From Prochilodus magdalenae (taxonomy: Eukaryota > Chordata > Actinopteri > Characiformes > Prochilodontidae): DNA of 64,000 nucleotides. The stretch is taken from assembly GCA_024036415.1 (NCBI GenBank), contig JAMWET010001664.1:78870-142869 (forward strand), given 5' to 3'. The position numbers were made by a program, and so were the translations under genes. The notes under the pieces are model-generated. The model searched no databases, was not told the origin of the DNA, and saw only the letters and a program-made list of their open reading frames with translations. Below are positions 51,161-62,404 of this stretch, one piece after another (position 1 is the stretch's first letter; every line of letters begins with the position of its first letter).

Positions 51161-51480
51161 TTTTCTTCGTTTATCTTCTATTTTTTTCATTTCTGCATTT
51201 CTTGGTTGCTTTCTTTTCTTTTTCTTCTACTTCTTCCACACATTCCTCTGTATATCTTTCTTACTCATCTTCTTCTGTATCCGTCTTTGCCTTCTTCATG
51301 TGTTTTTTTTTCTTTTCTTTTTCTTTTTCCAACCTTCTTTTTCTCCATTATCCTCGTCTTCCACACACTCCTCTGTATCTAGTCTTCTCCATATTTCTTG
51401 GACTTCTTATTGTACATCTCCCTCTTCTCCCACCATTCTTCTTCTTTCTTTCTAAGTTTTTAATAGTCTCTCGCTGTTTT
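51161..51480 (+). repeat. Pyrimidine-rich low-complexity tract
   Basis: TTC/TTTTC/CTTCT-rich stretch directly following the CAT array. A 177-codon frame through it is composed of Ser, Phe and Leu and shows no domain. Confidence 0.8.
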
Positions 51481-51818
51481 GTTTGTCCAGTTAAAGTAAA
51501 AGGATGATTACGAAATTCTTCACATAATGTTTTGACATTGTAACATCTGAGAGTACTGAGATCAAAAAACAGGGGGGTTCTATAATGTTAGGAATCTATG
51601 GTATATTTCTCTAAAGATATTCTAAATAAATTATTCCTAATAATACATTTTCTCATATAATAATAATTATATAATAATAAAACCTGCTTAGGCTCCCAAC
51701 TTAAACGGAACCAAGTCTAAACCCAACAAAGAAAACATGCCTCTTTGAATTAGAGATACTTGTGATTGGCCACATTTCTGCGAAAAGAGAATAGTGTATG
51801 TGGTGTGTGCACCCTCAG
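51481..51818. other. SLC6 intron sequence, nothing seen
   Basis: AT-rich sequence leading to the acceptor before the TM2 exon. I looked here for a TM1 exon (GLGNVWRFPY) and found none, even allowing for indels. Confidence 0.5.
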
Positions 51819-51963
51819 GTGCATTCTGGTGCCATTACCTGCTGGATGTTGGTCTTCCTGGGCATTCTCTGCTAACACATGGATGCCTGACAGTGGGTCA
51901 GTAACCTGAGGACGGAACGGGCCTGTCCATGGCTATGGGCCAAGGTGTGCCCTCTGCTGAAAG
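51819..51963 (+). pseudogene. SLC6 exon, TM2 and following loop, with indels
   Basis: After ACCCTCAG the sequence reads G-AFLVPYLLMLVFLGIPLL in pieces, needing frame changes within GCCATTACCTGCTGGATG, then a GQ and ACPWLWAKVCPLLK-like end before GTACTG. Related proteins have GGGAFLIPYFLMLFL-GIPL and GQ--...K-CPL-KG here. At least four extra or missing bases are needed to restore one frame. Confidence 0.6.
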
Positions 51964-52070
51964 GTACTGCCACATCTTTCATGTCTAAAGGTTGTGGTAT
52001 GGATTTCATTACAGACGCTGCTGACCTTCAGTGTCACTTCCTGTATCTTCCTTTCAATTGTGCCCCTCAG

Positions 52071-52281
52071 GGTGGTATTATATGGCCACACAGTGGCCAT
52101 CTCATTCATCATGTGCACCATACTACAATTGATCATCCACCTGGGCACTGTACTACCTGTTCAGCTCCTTCCGGAGCGAGCTGCCCTGGCAGAGCTGTAA
52201 CAACACCTGGAACACACCCAACTGCACAGACTACGCCACCAACAGCTCCTTCACGTCCACTGCAAGCCAGCAGTTCTTCAA
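52071..52281 (+). pseudogene. SLC6 exon, TM3 and extracellular loop 2, with indels near its start
   Basis: Acceptor TGCCCCTCAG, donor GTGAGT. The first part (YGHTVAISFIMC) and the last part ([40 protein letters not shown]) are in different frames. The join falls in ATACTACAATTGATCATCC, where IYYNVIIA is expected. The loop has the conserved two cysteines and N-glycosylation sites (NNT, NCT, NSS). Confidence 0.75.
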
Positions 52282-52319
52282 GTGAGTTATCTTTCATAGT
52301 GTCATCATCTTCCCCTTCT

Positions 52320-52788
52320 CCTGTGATATTTTGTCTTTTTTCTCTTCTATCCTCTTTTCTCCTTTTTTCTCCTGTCTTCTCTTTTCTTGTCTTCACTCAA
52401 CCTCTCTTCTTTTCTCCTCTCATCTCCTCTCCTCCCTTATCACTCTCTTCTCTTCTCTTCTCTTCTCTTCTCTTCTCTTCTCTTCTCTTCTCTTCTCTTC
52501 TCTTCTCTTCTCCTGTCTGCTCTTTTCTTGTTGTTACTCTTCTCCTCTCATCTCCTCTCCTCTCTTATCACTGTCTTTTCTCTACCCTTCTTCTCTTCTC
52601 TTCTCTTCTCTTCTCTTCTCTTCTCTTCTCTTCTCTTCTCTTCTCTTCTCTTCTCTTCCCTTTTCTTCGCTTCGCTTCACTTCGCTTCGCTTCTCTTCTC
52701 CTGTGTGCTCTTTTCTTGTTCTTACTCTTCTCTTCTCTTCTCTTCTCTTCTCTTCTCTTCTCTTCTCTTCTCTTCTCTTCTCTTACAG
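52320..52788 (+). repeat. (TCTTC)n pentanucleotide array
   Basis: Long arrays of TCTTC in three blocks separated by near-identical spacers (CTCCTGTCTGCTCTTTTCTTG and variants), with a TTCGC variant run at 52667-52692. The 286- and 173-codon Ser/Leu frames through it are products of the repeat. Confidence 0.95.
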
Positions 52789-53184
52789 TACAAACACAAG
52801 TCTAAGACAATCCACTATACTCATTAAACCCAGTACATGTTTTAGAGAGTAACTGTTACTCAGCAGAACCCTGCAGTACTAGAAGGTTCAGGCCAGGGTT
52901 TATGGCACTCCTTTATGTTTATATATACCATGATTATTAGAGTACAGGGGGGGGAGGACTGTACACCGAGATCCTGGAATGTAGACAAAAGATTGTGCTG
53001 GCATCGGATGAGTTTTTGGACATCCAATGCAGGCTATTTTGCGTCTGGCCTTATGAACAGTTATAATTATATTCTTAAATGATTGCATAATTAACATCCA
53101 AACTCGCTCCCTTTTAAAAGCCAATGAACCTCTGAAACTAGTCCGATAACATGTGGTGGTGACTGCAGTATGGGTTTCTTTCAG

Positions 53185-53327
53185 TTATAAGGTGTTGACA
53201 GGACATTCAGGATGCGGGGAGGAGAGTGGCACCATGAAGATGGGGAGCTGTTCTGCTCTCCTGCTCGATTGGCTGGCTCCTTGTCTACTTCTTGCATCTT
53301 CAAAGGGGTGAAAGTACAATGGAAAGG
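53185..53327 (+). pseudogene. SLC6 exon, TM4, with indels
   Basis: TTTCTTTCAG acceptor and GGGTAAGG donor. Pieces read EESGTMK-WELF, LLL-WL-LVY and IFKGVKV in shifting frames, matching the SLC6 '[31 protein letters not shown]' layout as recalled. The frame changes lie in GAAGATGGGGAG, CTGCTCGATTGG and TCTTGCATC. Confidence 0.6.
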
Positions 53328-53584
53328 GTAAGGCAGTCCAGTTAGGAAAATGGGGAAGGGTACCACTAAGGTGTGGCAGAGGCCCGGTAACACCGTTTGG
53401 ATTAGTGAGTGTAGAAATTTTGCGAGCTTGCCTTGCCAACCTGTAAACTTTAATGGAACTTCCAACTGGGGTGGTGGGGAGGTCAGTAGTAGTGGGAATA
53501 GTGGGAGTAAATTATATGTATTAAAAGGTACATATTAAGGTATGTGATAAATTAATTTATACTGCTTGTGCTGTAAGTTTGTAG

Positions 53585-53723
53585 GTGGTGTACTTACAGC
53601 TCGTATTCACTTATGTAATCTTGGTGCCCTGCTAATAACAACGTTCACTGCCACTGGTGCCATGACAGGCATTCGGTTTCTTCCATACGTGCCTTGAATG
53701 GGAGAAGCTGCTTTCTGTGGATG
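53585..53723 (+). pseudogene. SLC6 exon, TM5 region, with indels
   Basis: Acceptor TTTGTAG and donor GTAGGAG. Reads VVYL..., YVILV, LLI-N, GAMTGIRF and EWEKLLSVD in different frames. The SLC6 pattern is VVYFTA-FPY-VL--LL---LPGA--GI-F-L-P-W-KL. The PGA-equivalent is GATGCC/GGTGCCATGAC. Confidence 0.55.
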
Positions 53724-54744
53724 GTAGGAGAAGAGAAGCATCTAGTGCAGATTATTTTTAGGGATTTACTCCGGTAAGGTCTGTGAATTGAGGAGATGGG
53801 TGGAGTCATGGCATGTGTGGCTTCGTAGCTGGTGCGAATGGATACTGAGACTGGTGGCAAGTACATCCAGTATTGTCTATATCGATGGGGGAGTAGTTGA
53901 CGAGAGTCCTCAGGGAAGTTGTCCTTCCGGTCCGTCGGGGGAGGGGGTACGGTCAAAGAAGCAGGCAGAATCTTTTCCCGGTTGAGCTTCACAAATTAAA
54001 AACAATGAAAGTTAGCAGGGAGTCGCTTAATTACAGATATCATAAACTAGGAAGGACTGACGGTTAGTTCTTTGCTATGTCCAAAAGTTGCGTAGACACC
54101 GGAGTCATTCATACATTTGTTCTGAAATCAAATATCACAGTACCGACTGCTGCTGCTTCACAACATTTGAGACATGACCAACATCCGTTTATTTCTCTGC
54201 AAGCACTTTAAAGATATTTATCATAATTTTATCACATATATGTGCAAACGTTATATTAGAAACAATTCATATAATCAAGACATCCATTACAATCACCCCC
54301 CCCCCCCCCCCCAATCCACCCTGTCAAACCACCACCACCCAAATACACTAAAAATGGCCTCCGAAAGCTGTTAAGACGAAGAAACTGTTACATCAACACA
54401 TAAGAAGAAAAACATGTGAATTGGATTAAAACACAATAATCGGAGAGCAGTAAACACACTGTATAATTTATGATTAATTTATTTCATTTATAGTAATAAA
54501 CATTTCAAAGCACTATTTGAGGTGTGCAGTGTGTACTGTTAAAATCAGGAAATTTGTACCAGCGATGGCCACTGTTTTCAGCTAAGAGATTAAATATTAA
54601 ATAAAGAGAAGTTGTTGAAGTGTTACATAAAATATATATCATTATAAAGGGGGGGCACATGGAAGATATGTAGGGCTGCCCGTCTAAAAGTCGATCGACT
54701 CGAATAGTCAGTCGGGCGACCCTTTAAAAAACACCCAACTGACT

Positions 54745-54945
54745 GAAGACATTTTACATTTACGGCATTTAGCTGACCCTCTTATCCAGAGCGACTTACA
54801 AGGTTCAGTCACCATTACAGGTGGGCCAATGTTAGTGTTAGGAATCTTGCCCAAGGACTCTTATTGGTGTAGCACAGCAGATTACCCCAGGGACTGGGAT
54901 TCGAACCCAGGTCTCCCACAGGTGGTGGTGGAGACTTCACGTCGC
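54745..54945 (+). repeat. Dispersed fish repeat, copy 2
   Basis: TTTACGGCATTTAGCTGACC, CTTATCCAGAGCGACTTACA, TTGCCCAAGGACTCTTATTG and GGGATTCGAACCCAGGTCTC. The last block is a near-perfect tRNA-type B box (GGATTCGAACCC), so the family looks tRNA-related. Confidence 0.75.
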
Positions 54946-55644
54946 TGACACTGACAAGCAGTGACCTTTTTTTCTATGTAAAACAGACTAAAGAACTAAG
55001 GAATTTATAAAAAAACATTTTAATAAGTATTAAAAGGGGAATAATAAATAAAATTAGTGGCTCTAGCTGGGGCTATGACGCATGCTTGCTAAAAAAATTA
55101 ATAATAATAAATTAATATTAATAATACCCCATAAATAATTTAAATTATGGACGAATTCTGGTTTTATTTAGCAGTTTCCATGATTTATGATAGATGAAAC
55201 ACGAAGGTCCTCCTACGAAGAAGTGTTAGAAGTGGATTATAGAGAACTATAAATTATAAGTGCTAAGTTTAGCAATTAATACGCGCGCTGCCCGACAACT
55301 TACTCTGTAAATTAAATCAGGCTCCAGTCATATCCATCATTCATACGCACGTTTGTTCAGAAATGTTCTGGACTCTGCTGACTTTTTAAAGGAGGAGGAC
55401 ATCAGATATGACCGGATGCAGACGATTTACGATACTAGATAATGTACATGGAGAAAAAAAACATGAACGAATAGTCCAAATCGTCGACCAGGACCGGGCG
55501 AATCCGTCGGCCTGACAAAATTTACTTTAGAAAAGTTGTTCATGCAAACTTCACCTGGTCTACTCAGTGGGTTGATGAAAGGAAAACAGGTTTCATTGCT
55601 GATGGGAATTCACCAGATTTTTTCAAAAATGATGGATAAGTAAT

Positions 55645-55805
55645 TTACATTTACGGCATTTAGCTGAAGCTCAATCGCAGGGCGACTTACAAGCGTCACA
55701 TCCAAATATTTATGGTAGGCCAATGCAGGTTAGGAGTGGCTGCCCAAGGAATCATACTGGTGTAGCACCAACATGTCACCCAGACTGAGATTTCAAGTAT
55801 ATGGC
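55645..55805 (+). repeat. Dispersed fish repeat, copy 3 (partial, irregular)
   Basis: Shares TTTACGGCATTTAGCTGA, GCGACTTACAAG, GCCCAAGGAATCAT and TGGTGTAGCACCA with copies 1 and 2, but with more small gaps. Confidence 0.6.
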
Positions 55806-56313
55806 TACTTTCTTTCTTCTTAAGAGGAATAAGATTTGTAAATAGGTTTTAGGCCAAAAAACTTACTAGAAAAATTATAAACAGCAGCGTCATGCAGGCG
55901 TATTATAACCATTTAATACCATGAAAAATTTATTCCTTGCAACATCTGGTTATGTACTGGGACCCGACTCTCTGGTGTCTGCAGAAAAGTGACTGAATAC
56001 CTTCTGGGCCGCCTTGAACGATACTGCATTAATGCGTTCAGGCTTGGGGAGATGATCTTAGGACTACTTGCAGTGCTCTAGAAGATACTATGGTCATGCA
56101 TTCTGTGTTAGATATGGAAGGCTGGAGAAGTTGGTGGGTGCACCCTAAAGTGGTTGAATTCACTAATATAAGAAGTGGTGTCTGGATTCTTTTTGGATAC
56201 ACAGTGTAGAGATGTGTTAAGTGTAGATTGAAGATCGAATTCATGAGGCAGGGTGTTGATAATAGAAGCATGGGGCTACTTCAGACAAGAATTGGTTTCT
56301 GTGTTCCGTTAAG

Positions 56314-56415
56314 GTGTGGGTGAATGCAGCCCTGCTAGATAGTAACTCCATCGGGATCGGCTTTGGCTCATCATGGCATGGCTAGCTACAACAATTCAAC
56401 AAAAAACATCCTGAA
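56314..56415 (+). pseudogene. SLC6 exon, TM6, with indels
   Basis: Reads VWVNAA, then in a new frame NSIGIGFGS, then M-AMASYN-style sequence (CATGGCATGGCTAGCTACAA) and FN-KNIL. SLC6 proteins have VW-DAA-QIFFSLG-GFG-L---ASYNKF--N here. The codons for TQIF are scrambled (CCTGCTAGATAGTAAC), and the donor reads AAGTAAG with an extra A. Confidence 0.6.
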
Positions 56416-57245
56416 GTAAGTCTGTTGTTTTTCTAATGTTCATTCCTTGGTGTATAAGCGTCTGGAGAACAAGTACAGAACTCCGCTTACATCTAACATC
56501 ATCAGCCCAAGAACGGAAGTTCATTAGTTCGCTCTTTGTGCTCTTTGGACAGTCAGTAGTTTAGTTTAAAGCAGAAGCCATCACAAAACTATACCCAGGG
56601 ACTTTTAGGAGTCTCCACCTTCTTTCGCTCTCTTTCCAGTGTAACCGTATGCTAAAGGCATGGTCTGAACTTTTTTTTTCCAAAGAGTCATACATTGAAC
56701 AGTTCTTTAGGAAAATTCCATGGCAAAGAACCCTTTATAGCCCTTTTCCACCAACATGGAAGGGTTCCCGTTCACTCAGCTAATTTTGAACTCTTTGGTG
56801 CATTTACACCTGAGAAATTGGTTCCCAGTTGGAGACAAAGAATAATCAGCTCTTCAACACATGAAAATTGGTGCAAATGCAGGCTGGATGAAGTTTCAGG
56901 TTGTAAATAGTTGTCAGGACATTTATGCATTGAAATGTTTGTGGTGAGGCTCAGGTTGATACTCTAGAGCAGGAGAACACTATATACATACTAAACTTGT
57001 TAAAAAAAAGAGATATAAAAGAGAAATACATACAAAATACACAAACACACAAAATATACAAAGACAGAAGGGGTCTGTAGAAATACTCTGATATGTACAT
57101 TTAGTAGACAAGGACAGTCTGAGAGAGAGCAGAGATATAATATAAACATGTATATATATATATGTCTGTTGTTTAAAGTGACTCAGTGATGTTGTCCATA
57201 GCGGTGAAATATTAAGTGAGTATTAATAATAATAAAGTGTCAGAG

Positions 57246-57895
57246 TGCAGTGGTGTTGATGGTGTTGGTGGTGTTGGTGGTGTTGGTAGTATTGGTGGTG
57301 TTGCTGGTGTTGATGGTGTTGGTGGTGTTGGTGGTGTTGATGGTGTTGGTAGTATTGGTGGTGTTGCTGGTGTTGATGGTGTTGGTGGTGTTGGTAGTAT
57401 TGGTGGTGTTGCTGGTGTTGATGGTGTTGGTGGTGTGGCTGATGTGGCTGGTGTTGGTGGTGTTGATGGTGTTGCTGGTGTTGGTAGTGTTGGTAGTATT
57501 GGTGGTGTAGGTGGTTTTGGTGGTGTTGCTGGTGTTGGTAGCATTGGTGGTGTTGCTGGTGTTAATGGTGTTGGTGGTGTTGGTGGTGTTGCTGGTGTTG
57601 GTAGTGTTGGTTGTATTGGTGGTGTTGGTGGTGTGGCTGGTGTTGGTGGTGTTGATGGTGTTGCTGGTGTTGGTAGTGTTGGTAGTATTGGTGGTGTAGG
57701 TGGTTTTGGTGGTGTTGCTGGTGTTGGTGGTATTGATGGTGTAGGTGGTTTTGGTGGTGTTGGTGGTGTAGGTGGTTTTGGTGGTGTTGCTGGTGGTATT
57801 GATGGTGTAGGTGGTTTTGGTGGTGTTGGTGGTATTGGTGGTGTAGGTGGTTTTGGTGGTGTTGCTGGTGTTGGTGGTATTGGTGGTGTTGGTGA
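57246..57895 (+). repeat. (GGTGTT)n hexamer minisatellite
   Basis: About 650 bases of GGTGTT units, with GGTGTTGCTGGTGTTGATGG higher-order blocks recurring. The + strand has almost no C. The 256-codon Gly-Gly-Val frame and the Pro/Thr frame opposite result from the 6-base period and have no gene context. Confidence 0.95.
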
Positions 57896-58304
57896 AGGGT
57901 TCACATGCTGTCAGGAACTGATGGTTGGTGGTAGAAAAACTGTCAATTATCGGTTTGTTCTCGGCATGGGTGCTGCGGTACTCTGACTGGATGGCATTAC
58001 CACGTGAACAAGGCCGTGTGTGCCTGGGTGCCTACAGTCCAACCGGATCTTTTGGAGTTTCCAACAGGAAGCAGGACTGGTAGATGTTCCTGCAAGTTGA
58101 AGTTGCTCCTTTGATGGACTCCGCTGTCCCACCCAATCTTCGGGACCATTTCCATGTGGTAACCTTTTTATTGATTGACACTGGAGTCCTTGTACCTTTC
58201 ACAGCGTCTGAGGGTCAGTTTCAGCATGGAATTTAGCGCACTGCTGTCTCAAAGATTAGGTCATTACTAAACACTCCTTTCACTTATTTCTATGTTTATT
58301 TCAG

Positions 58305-58429
58305 GGACACCCTTCCATTGCCATCATTAACTCGTTGACTAGGCATCTCTGGTGGATTTTGTGATATTCTCTGGTTTGGCTAATGTCTAACCTGCAGAAT
58401 ATTCCAGTCACCGACATTGCAGTGGATGG
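58305..58429 (+). pseudogene. SLC6 exon, TM7, with indels
   Basis: Acceptor TTTATTTCAG. Pieces read RDTL, IAIINSLT, FVIFS and MSNLQNIPVTDIAVDG, which is the SLC6 run RDT-----NS-TS-F-GFVIFS-LG-M...V-G. Frame changes occur in CCTTCCATT, CTAGGCATCTCTGG and GGTTTGGCTAATG. The donor reads GAAGT where GTAAGT would be expected. Confidence 0.65.
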
Positions 58430-58563
58430 GAAGTTGGGCGTATTTCAGTGAGTCATGTTGCAGGTCTGTTAAAGGTAATGCTTGTTAGCTGAACATTTCT
58501 AGTACAGGTCATATCAGGTCCCGTCCCATATGTGTTTTTGTATGATGTCATTTGTGTCTGCAG

Positions 58564-58677
58564 GGGCAGGCCTGGGTTTGTGGTGTACCCACAGGCCTTT
58601 GTGAACAATGCCAGTCGCGCCAATGTGGGCGGTGTTCTTCTTCTTCATGTTGACTCTCTCTGGCCTGGACTGCCCCG
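58564..58677 (+). pseudogene. SLC6 exon, TM8 region, with indels
   Basis: Acceptor TGTCTGCAG. Reads GAGL, then (after a one-base loss) FVVYPQAFVN, then (after a one-base gain) MPVAPMWAVFFFFMLTLSGL. The two shifts compensate. SLC6 proteins have GPGLAF--YP-A----P-SP-WS-LFF-ML--LGLD here. The exon end (GACTGCCCCG/GTAC) stands where LDSQ is expected. Confidence 0.7.
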
Positions 58678-59049
58678 GTACAATCAACCTGTTTACATTA
58701 AAACAGCTGTTTTAAAGATCCAGTCTGCCACGTTAGGTACACCGATCTAGACAGCAATAGCACATAACTTTAAGAGGTGAAGGAAAGAATTAAATACATG
58801 TTTTGTTTACACGATTCTGATTTTATTGTCCTCACCTGTGGGGTGTTTGCCCTGGCTCGTTATAGGCAGGTGAAGAAGAAGCAGCCAGGGTGGAGAGCCA
58901 GGTTCCACTCCAATGAATATCAAAATTCATCAAAACTATACTATTTCAAAAACCCATTAGGTCAGAGCAGCAGTGGCGTAATTAAAGGTTTTCTGTAATT
59001 GGCGTTCCTCATAAACCTTCCATGTTTATTATAAATAAGTCATTTAAAT

Positions 59050-59330
59050 ACACTCATCATCAAAAAACAAGTTGCACTCAGAAGGAGGTGTTAAATCCAA
59101 TGGTATTCAGAAGGAAAGGACTGAAGATGGCGCTGTCCATTCTGAGTCACTCCTGATATCTGGCACAGCACCACTGCATGATCTGTGAAGTTGATGTGTG
59201 TGTTAAGGACAGTGGTATACGTCTACCAATGGTGCTGTAACAGGATGGCTCATAGAGGGCATCAATGCTCGTGAGTGTCCACAGTCATGGCTGTGGGTTA
59301 CACCTATTGTGCATGCGGCAATTCCATTCT
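59050..59330 (+). mobile_element. Left part of a second mariner-like element
   Basis: TACACTCATCATCAAAAAAC and GTTGCACTCAGAAGGAGG match the inverted end of the element at 47451. What follows is a broken transposase-like stretch. No matching right end was found. Confidence 0.45.
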
Positions 59331-60077
59331 GACTCTGTGCTGCCTGGTGGTTAGAAGCAAACATGTGTCTAACCAGAAGCAGGCAGGAAAATAAAATGAA
59401 AGAAGCAAATTAAAGGCTGCCCCGCTTGAAGCTTTCAGTGAAGATGATCTGCTTCAACCAGCAAACAGTGAAAAATCAACAGCATGGCTGTATACAGGTT
59501 GCTGGTGGGGGTTGGCTTGCAAGTCAGTGGATCTGTTCCCTTCACAGGCTTGACATTGGTTCAAGGTATGAGAAAACTCTCTATGTAAAATCTGGCCCCC
59601 CCCAAAGCCAACTAGATCTTGCAATTAAATTTCTCCCGCCCCCGCTGAAAAAAGCAGCCTACATCTGTTTGGAATTCAGGCCACTAGTTTATACTGGTTA
59701 AACCAACTGGTAACAAATGTCCAGCATGGAGGATCATCTTAAAGATGTAGGCACTCAAACGGCTGTTCATTTGGAGCCCACTGCAGGTGAAGACCTACTG
59801 TTACGAGACACCGATGTGGACCAACACCACACAGAAGGTCAGATTTAATAATATCAGAATTAGGAAGTGACATTGGAATCTGTTGGTCATGTTTTGATTT
59901 AGATGGGACCGATGTTGTGAGAAACACTGTAACTCTAAACCTACTTGAAGTCATGAATAAAAGTTTCGGTCTAGTGTTAGAAACTGACAACGGTGGCTTC
60001 AGGAAGGAGGGAGGAACTGCTGGGTGCTCGCCTGTTTTGCAAATGAAGTTGGGACAGAACAAGCTAGTGATTAGAAT

Positions 60078-60350
60078 TGGGGCAGTCGTGGGCTGGAGGT
60101 TAGGGAACCAGCCTTGTGATCGGAGGGTTGCCGGTTTGATTCCCTGAACTGACAGTAATGATTGAGGTGCCCTTGAGCAAAGCACCTAACCTGCAACTGC
60201 TCCCCAGGTGTTGTGGATAGGGCTGCACAGAGCTCTGGGTAAGTATGCTCACTGTGTTCACTAGTGAGTGTGTATGTGGGTGTTTCACTTCATGGATGGG
60301 TTAAATGCGGAAGACAAATTCCTCTGTGTGAAAATCACAATTGGCATAAA
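60078..60350 (+). repeat. tRNA-derived SINE
   Basis: The head TTGGGGCAGTCGTGGGCTGG and GAGGTTAGGGAACC gives an A-box-like segment. GCCGGTTTGATTCCCTGA is the B box. The tail has GAGTGTGTATGTGGGTGTTTCA, TGGGTTAAATGCGGAAGACA and AATTCCTCTGTGTGAAAAT, which I recognise from SINEs common in otophysan fish. Confidence 0.75.
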
Positions 60351-62404
60351 ATGGTTCACTCTCTACTCAGAGAATGATTGGCCTCACTGATTTGATTAGG
60401 ATGTCAGCTTCAGCCCTGTTTAAAGATCAGGGGAACTTCCTCTCCACAGTCTGGATATTGTTGCCCCTGTTGTTGTAGTTTCTGCTGGGCTGGAACACAG
60501 GCTGGTATACGTTAATTCTGGGGGGGCTGTTTTATTGTCAGGAGTCAGGATTTTGGCTCAGTTTTCTGCCCCGTGTTACAAATTCAGGATTTCTATTTAA
60601 AGGAGGAACAACAGTGCTTGAGGTCCACAGTGTGTCAGTTCTATGTACTGAATTCTCATTTTTCGACAATGACAATGTAAATACAGATTTCCATTCTACA
60701 GAACCTTTAACAGCTGTCTAAAGCCGGAGGTATGAAAAGTTTAACATCAAGAGACACTATGAGAGTTATTCTGTACTGTCTGTGATCTCTATTAATCTAT
60801 TCTATTAATATTCTATTATTAATTTTCTATTAAAGAATTCCATAAAATCTTTTAATGCTAGAAGCATGCAAGCTAAAGACTATACAGAGCTGCAGTAGGC
60901 CATGCTTCTACTTCATCTGCGGCTGCTGGAACTGTTAAATGTGTACAACCTGGTTAATAATTAGCAACAGCATATTACCATCAATAACATCACGACTGTG
61001 ATTAGATTAGGGTGTGCTGTAGATCAATACGTAGCAGAGTAGTAAAGTATAAGTAACCAGCTCTGTGGCTACAGCTCTGCAGTCTTAGACAGGCAGTCTG
61101 AAAGTGAGTATTAATACACCTAAAGGGAAATGATCCAATCCGGATATCTGCTGTATGTGGGAAGACACAGTTAGCTCTCCTATTGGTTAGGAATTCTGGA
61201 AGGCTTAATGCTGTATGTTAACCACAAACTCTCCAAACGGAACGGCGCAGACAGGATTTGGTTTACAATGGGGGAATCCTTTTTCTTGAGGCCTATGTCA
61301 CTGTAGGCCTTAGGGAAGTTCTAGATACGTCACTAGGACTATAGGATTGTCATTTTGTGATGTCCATTTCAAAGCAACTTAATAATTAATACAATATCTT
61401 TCAAAATGGACCAAAACTTGACCCCCTGCTGGTTAAACTGGTCTATGCTAGTCTATGTTGGTGTAAGCTAGTTTAGTTGGTCACCCAGTATAACCATGCT
61501 GGTTGACCAGTGTATCAGGATTCAAAACACAACACATGCTGGTTTTGCTGGGATCGGCCTGTTAACTTTCATTAATGCCTGCCAGCATACCAGCATCCAA
61601 CACACAACATGCGCTTGCTGATTGTTTAGCTGGTCAAGGCTGTTTTTCCAAGCAGGATAGTTTTTAGACGTGGTTTCAGATCATGGTCAGTAATTCACAA
61701 AGCACAATAATACTGATCTATGAACAGCTATGAATATCTCCTGGGTATTATGATCTGAGTCATTATGATCTAAACCTAAAGCAGACAGCCTACTCTGAGA
61801 GTCTTTAGGAAGATCACCAGATGTTCTGTGTTTCATACAGTTTAGAAACTGACCTAAATGAAAGCAGTCTGCACTAACTGGACCAATAGAAAGGAAGTGA
61901 ACACAGCGGTTGAGGGTTCTGTGTTACCCTGGGGTTATCAGAGAAACCTGATATAAACACAAGTGAAACAAGGTGAAGGTTTCAATAACACCATCTGTAG
62001 TAAGCATAGTAGTCAAGCATAGAGTGCCTCGACACTAAGGATGGGTTTGTTTTGTTTATTTTCTTTATGTAACTATTTTAATGCTTGTGCAAAAAATAAT
62101 TTGCTGTATAGAATAAAGTTTGCTGTTTTAAATTCAGAAATCAGACATGCAATGTATAAAATATACAAAGACCAAAAGGTAGATGAATGAAACATACTGG
62201 TGTTTATTAGCTTATCTGCCTCAACATTCAAGCACTACTTTTTAAATGGTGGTATTAAGCATATTACTCCTATATCTTAATTCTCAATTTTCTAAAACTT
62301 TTTCTAGTAAAATATTTGGTTGAAAATGTTGAGCCCAAACTTCTGTACAGTAGTCTGCAGGTATATTTGTGCTGACCCTGATATATGTGCTGTTTGTTCT
62401 GCAG
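60351..62404. other. SLC6 intron, nothing seen
   Basis: 2 kb without recognisable exon or transposon. Between 61430 and 61640 the words GCTGGTT/TGCTGGTTTTGCTGG recur, as in a loose GCTGGT-type low-order repeat. Confidence 0.45.

Larger units (their letters stand above)
53724..56313. other. SLC6 intron with dispersed repeats
   Basis: 2.6 kb. Holds a 16-base C run (about 54296-54312) and two copies of the fish repeat (54745 and 55645). No further exon was recognised. Confidence 0.5.

Noticed and set aside
52786..52830. Exon after CTTACAG (reads YKHKSKT)
   Set aside because: The acceptor-like site is the end of the TCTTC array. The SLC6 exon expected here fits much better at 53185.
51945..52852. 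Long Ser/Leu-rich frames of 286, 173 and 146 codons
   Set aside because: Created by the TCTTC array. The first part overlaps SLC6 exons in the wrong frames.
57216..57986. 256-residue Gly-Gly-Val protein and the Pro/Thr-rich frame opposite
   Set aside because: Both come from a hexamer minisatellite; there is no start context, splice context or domain.
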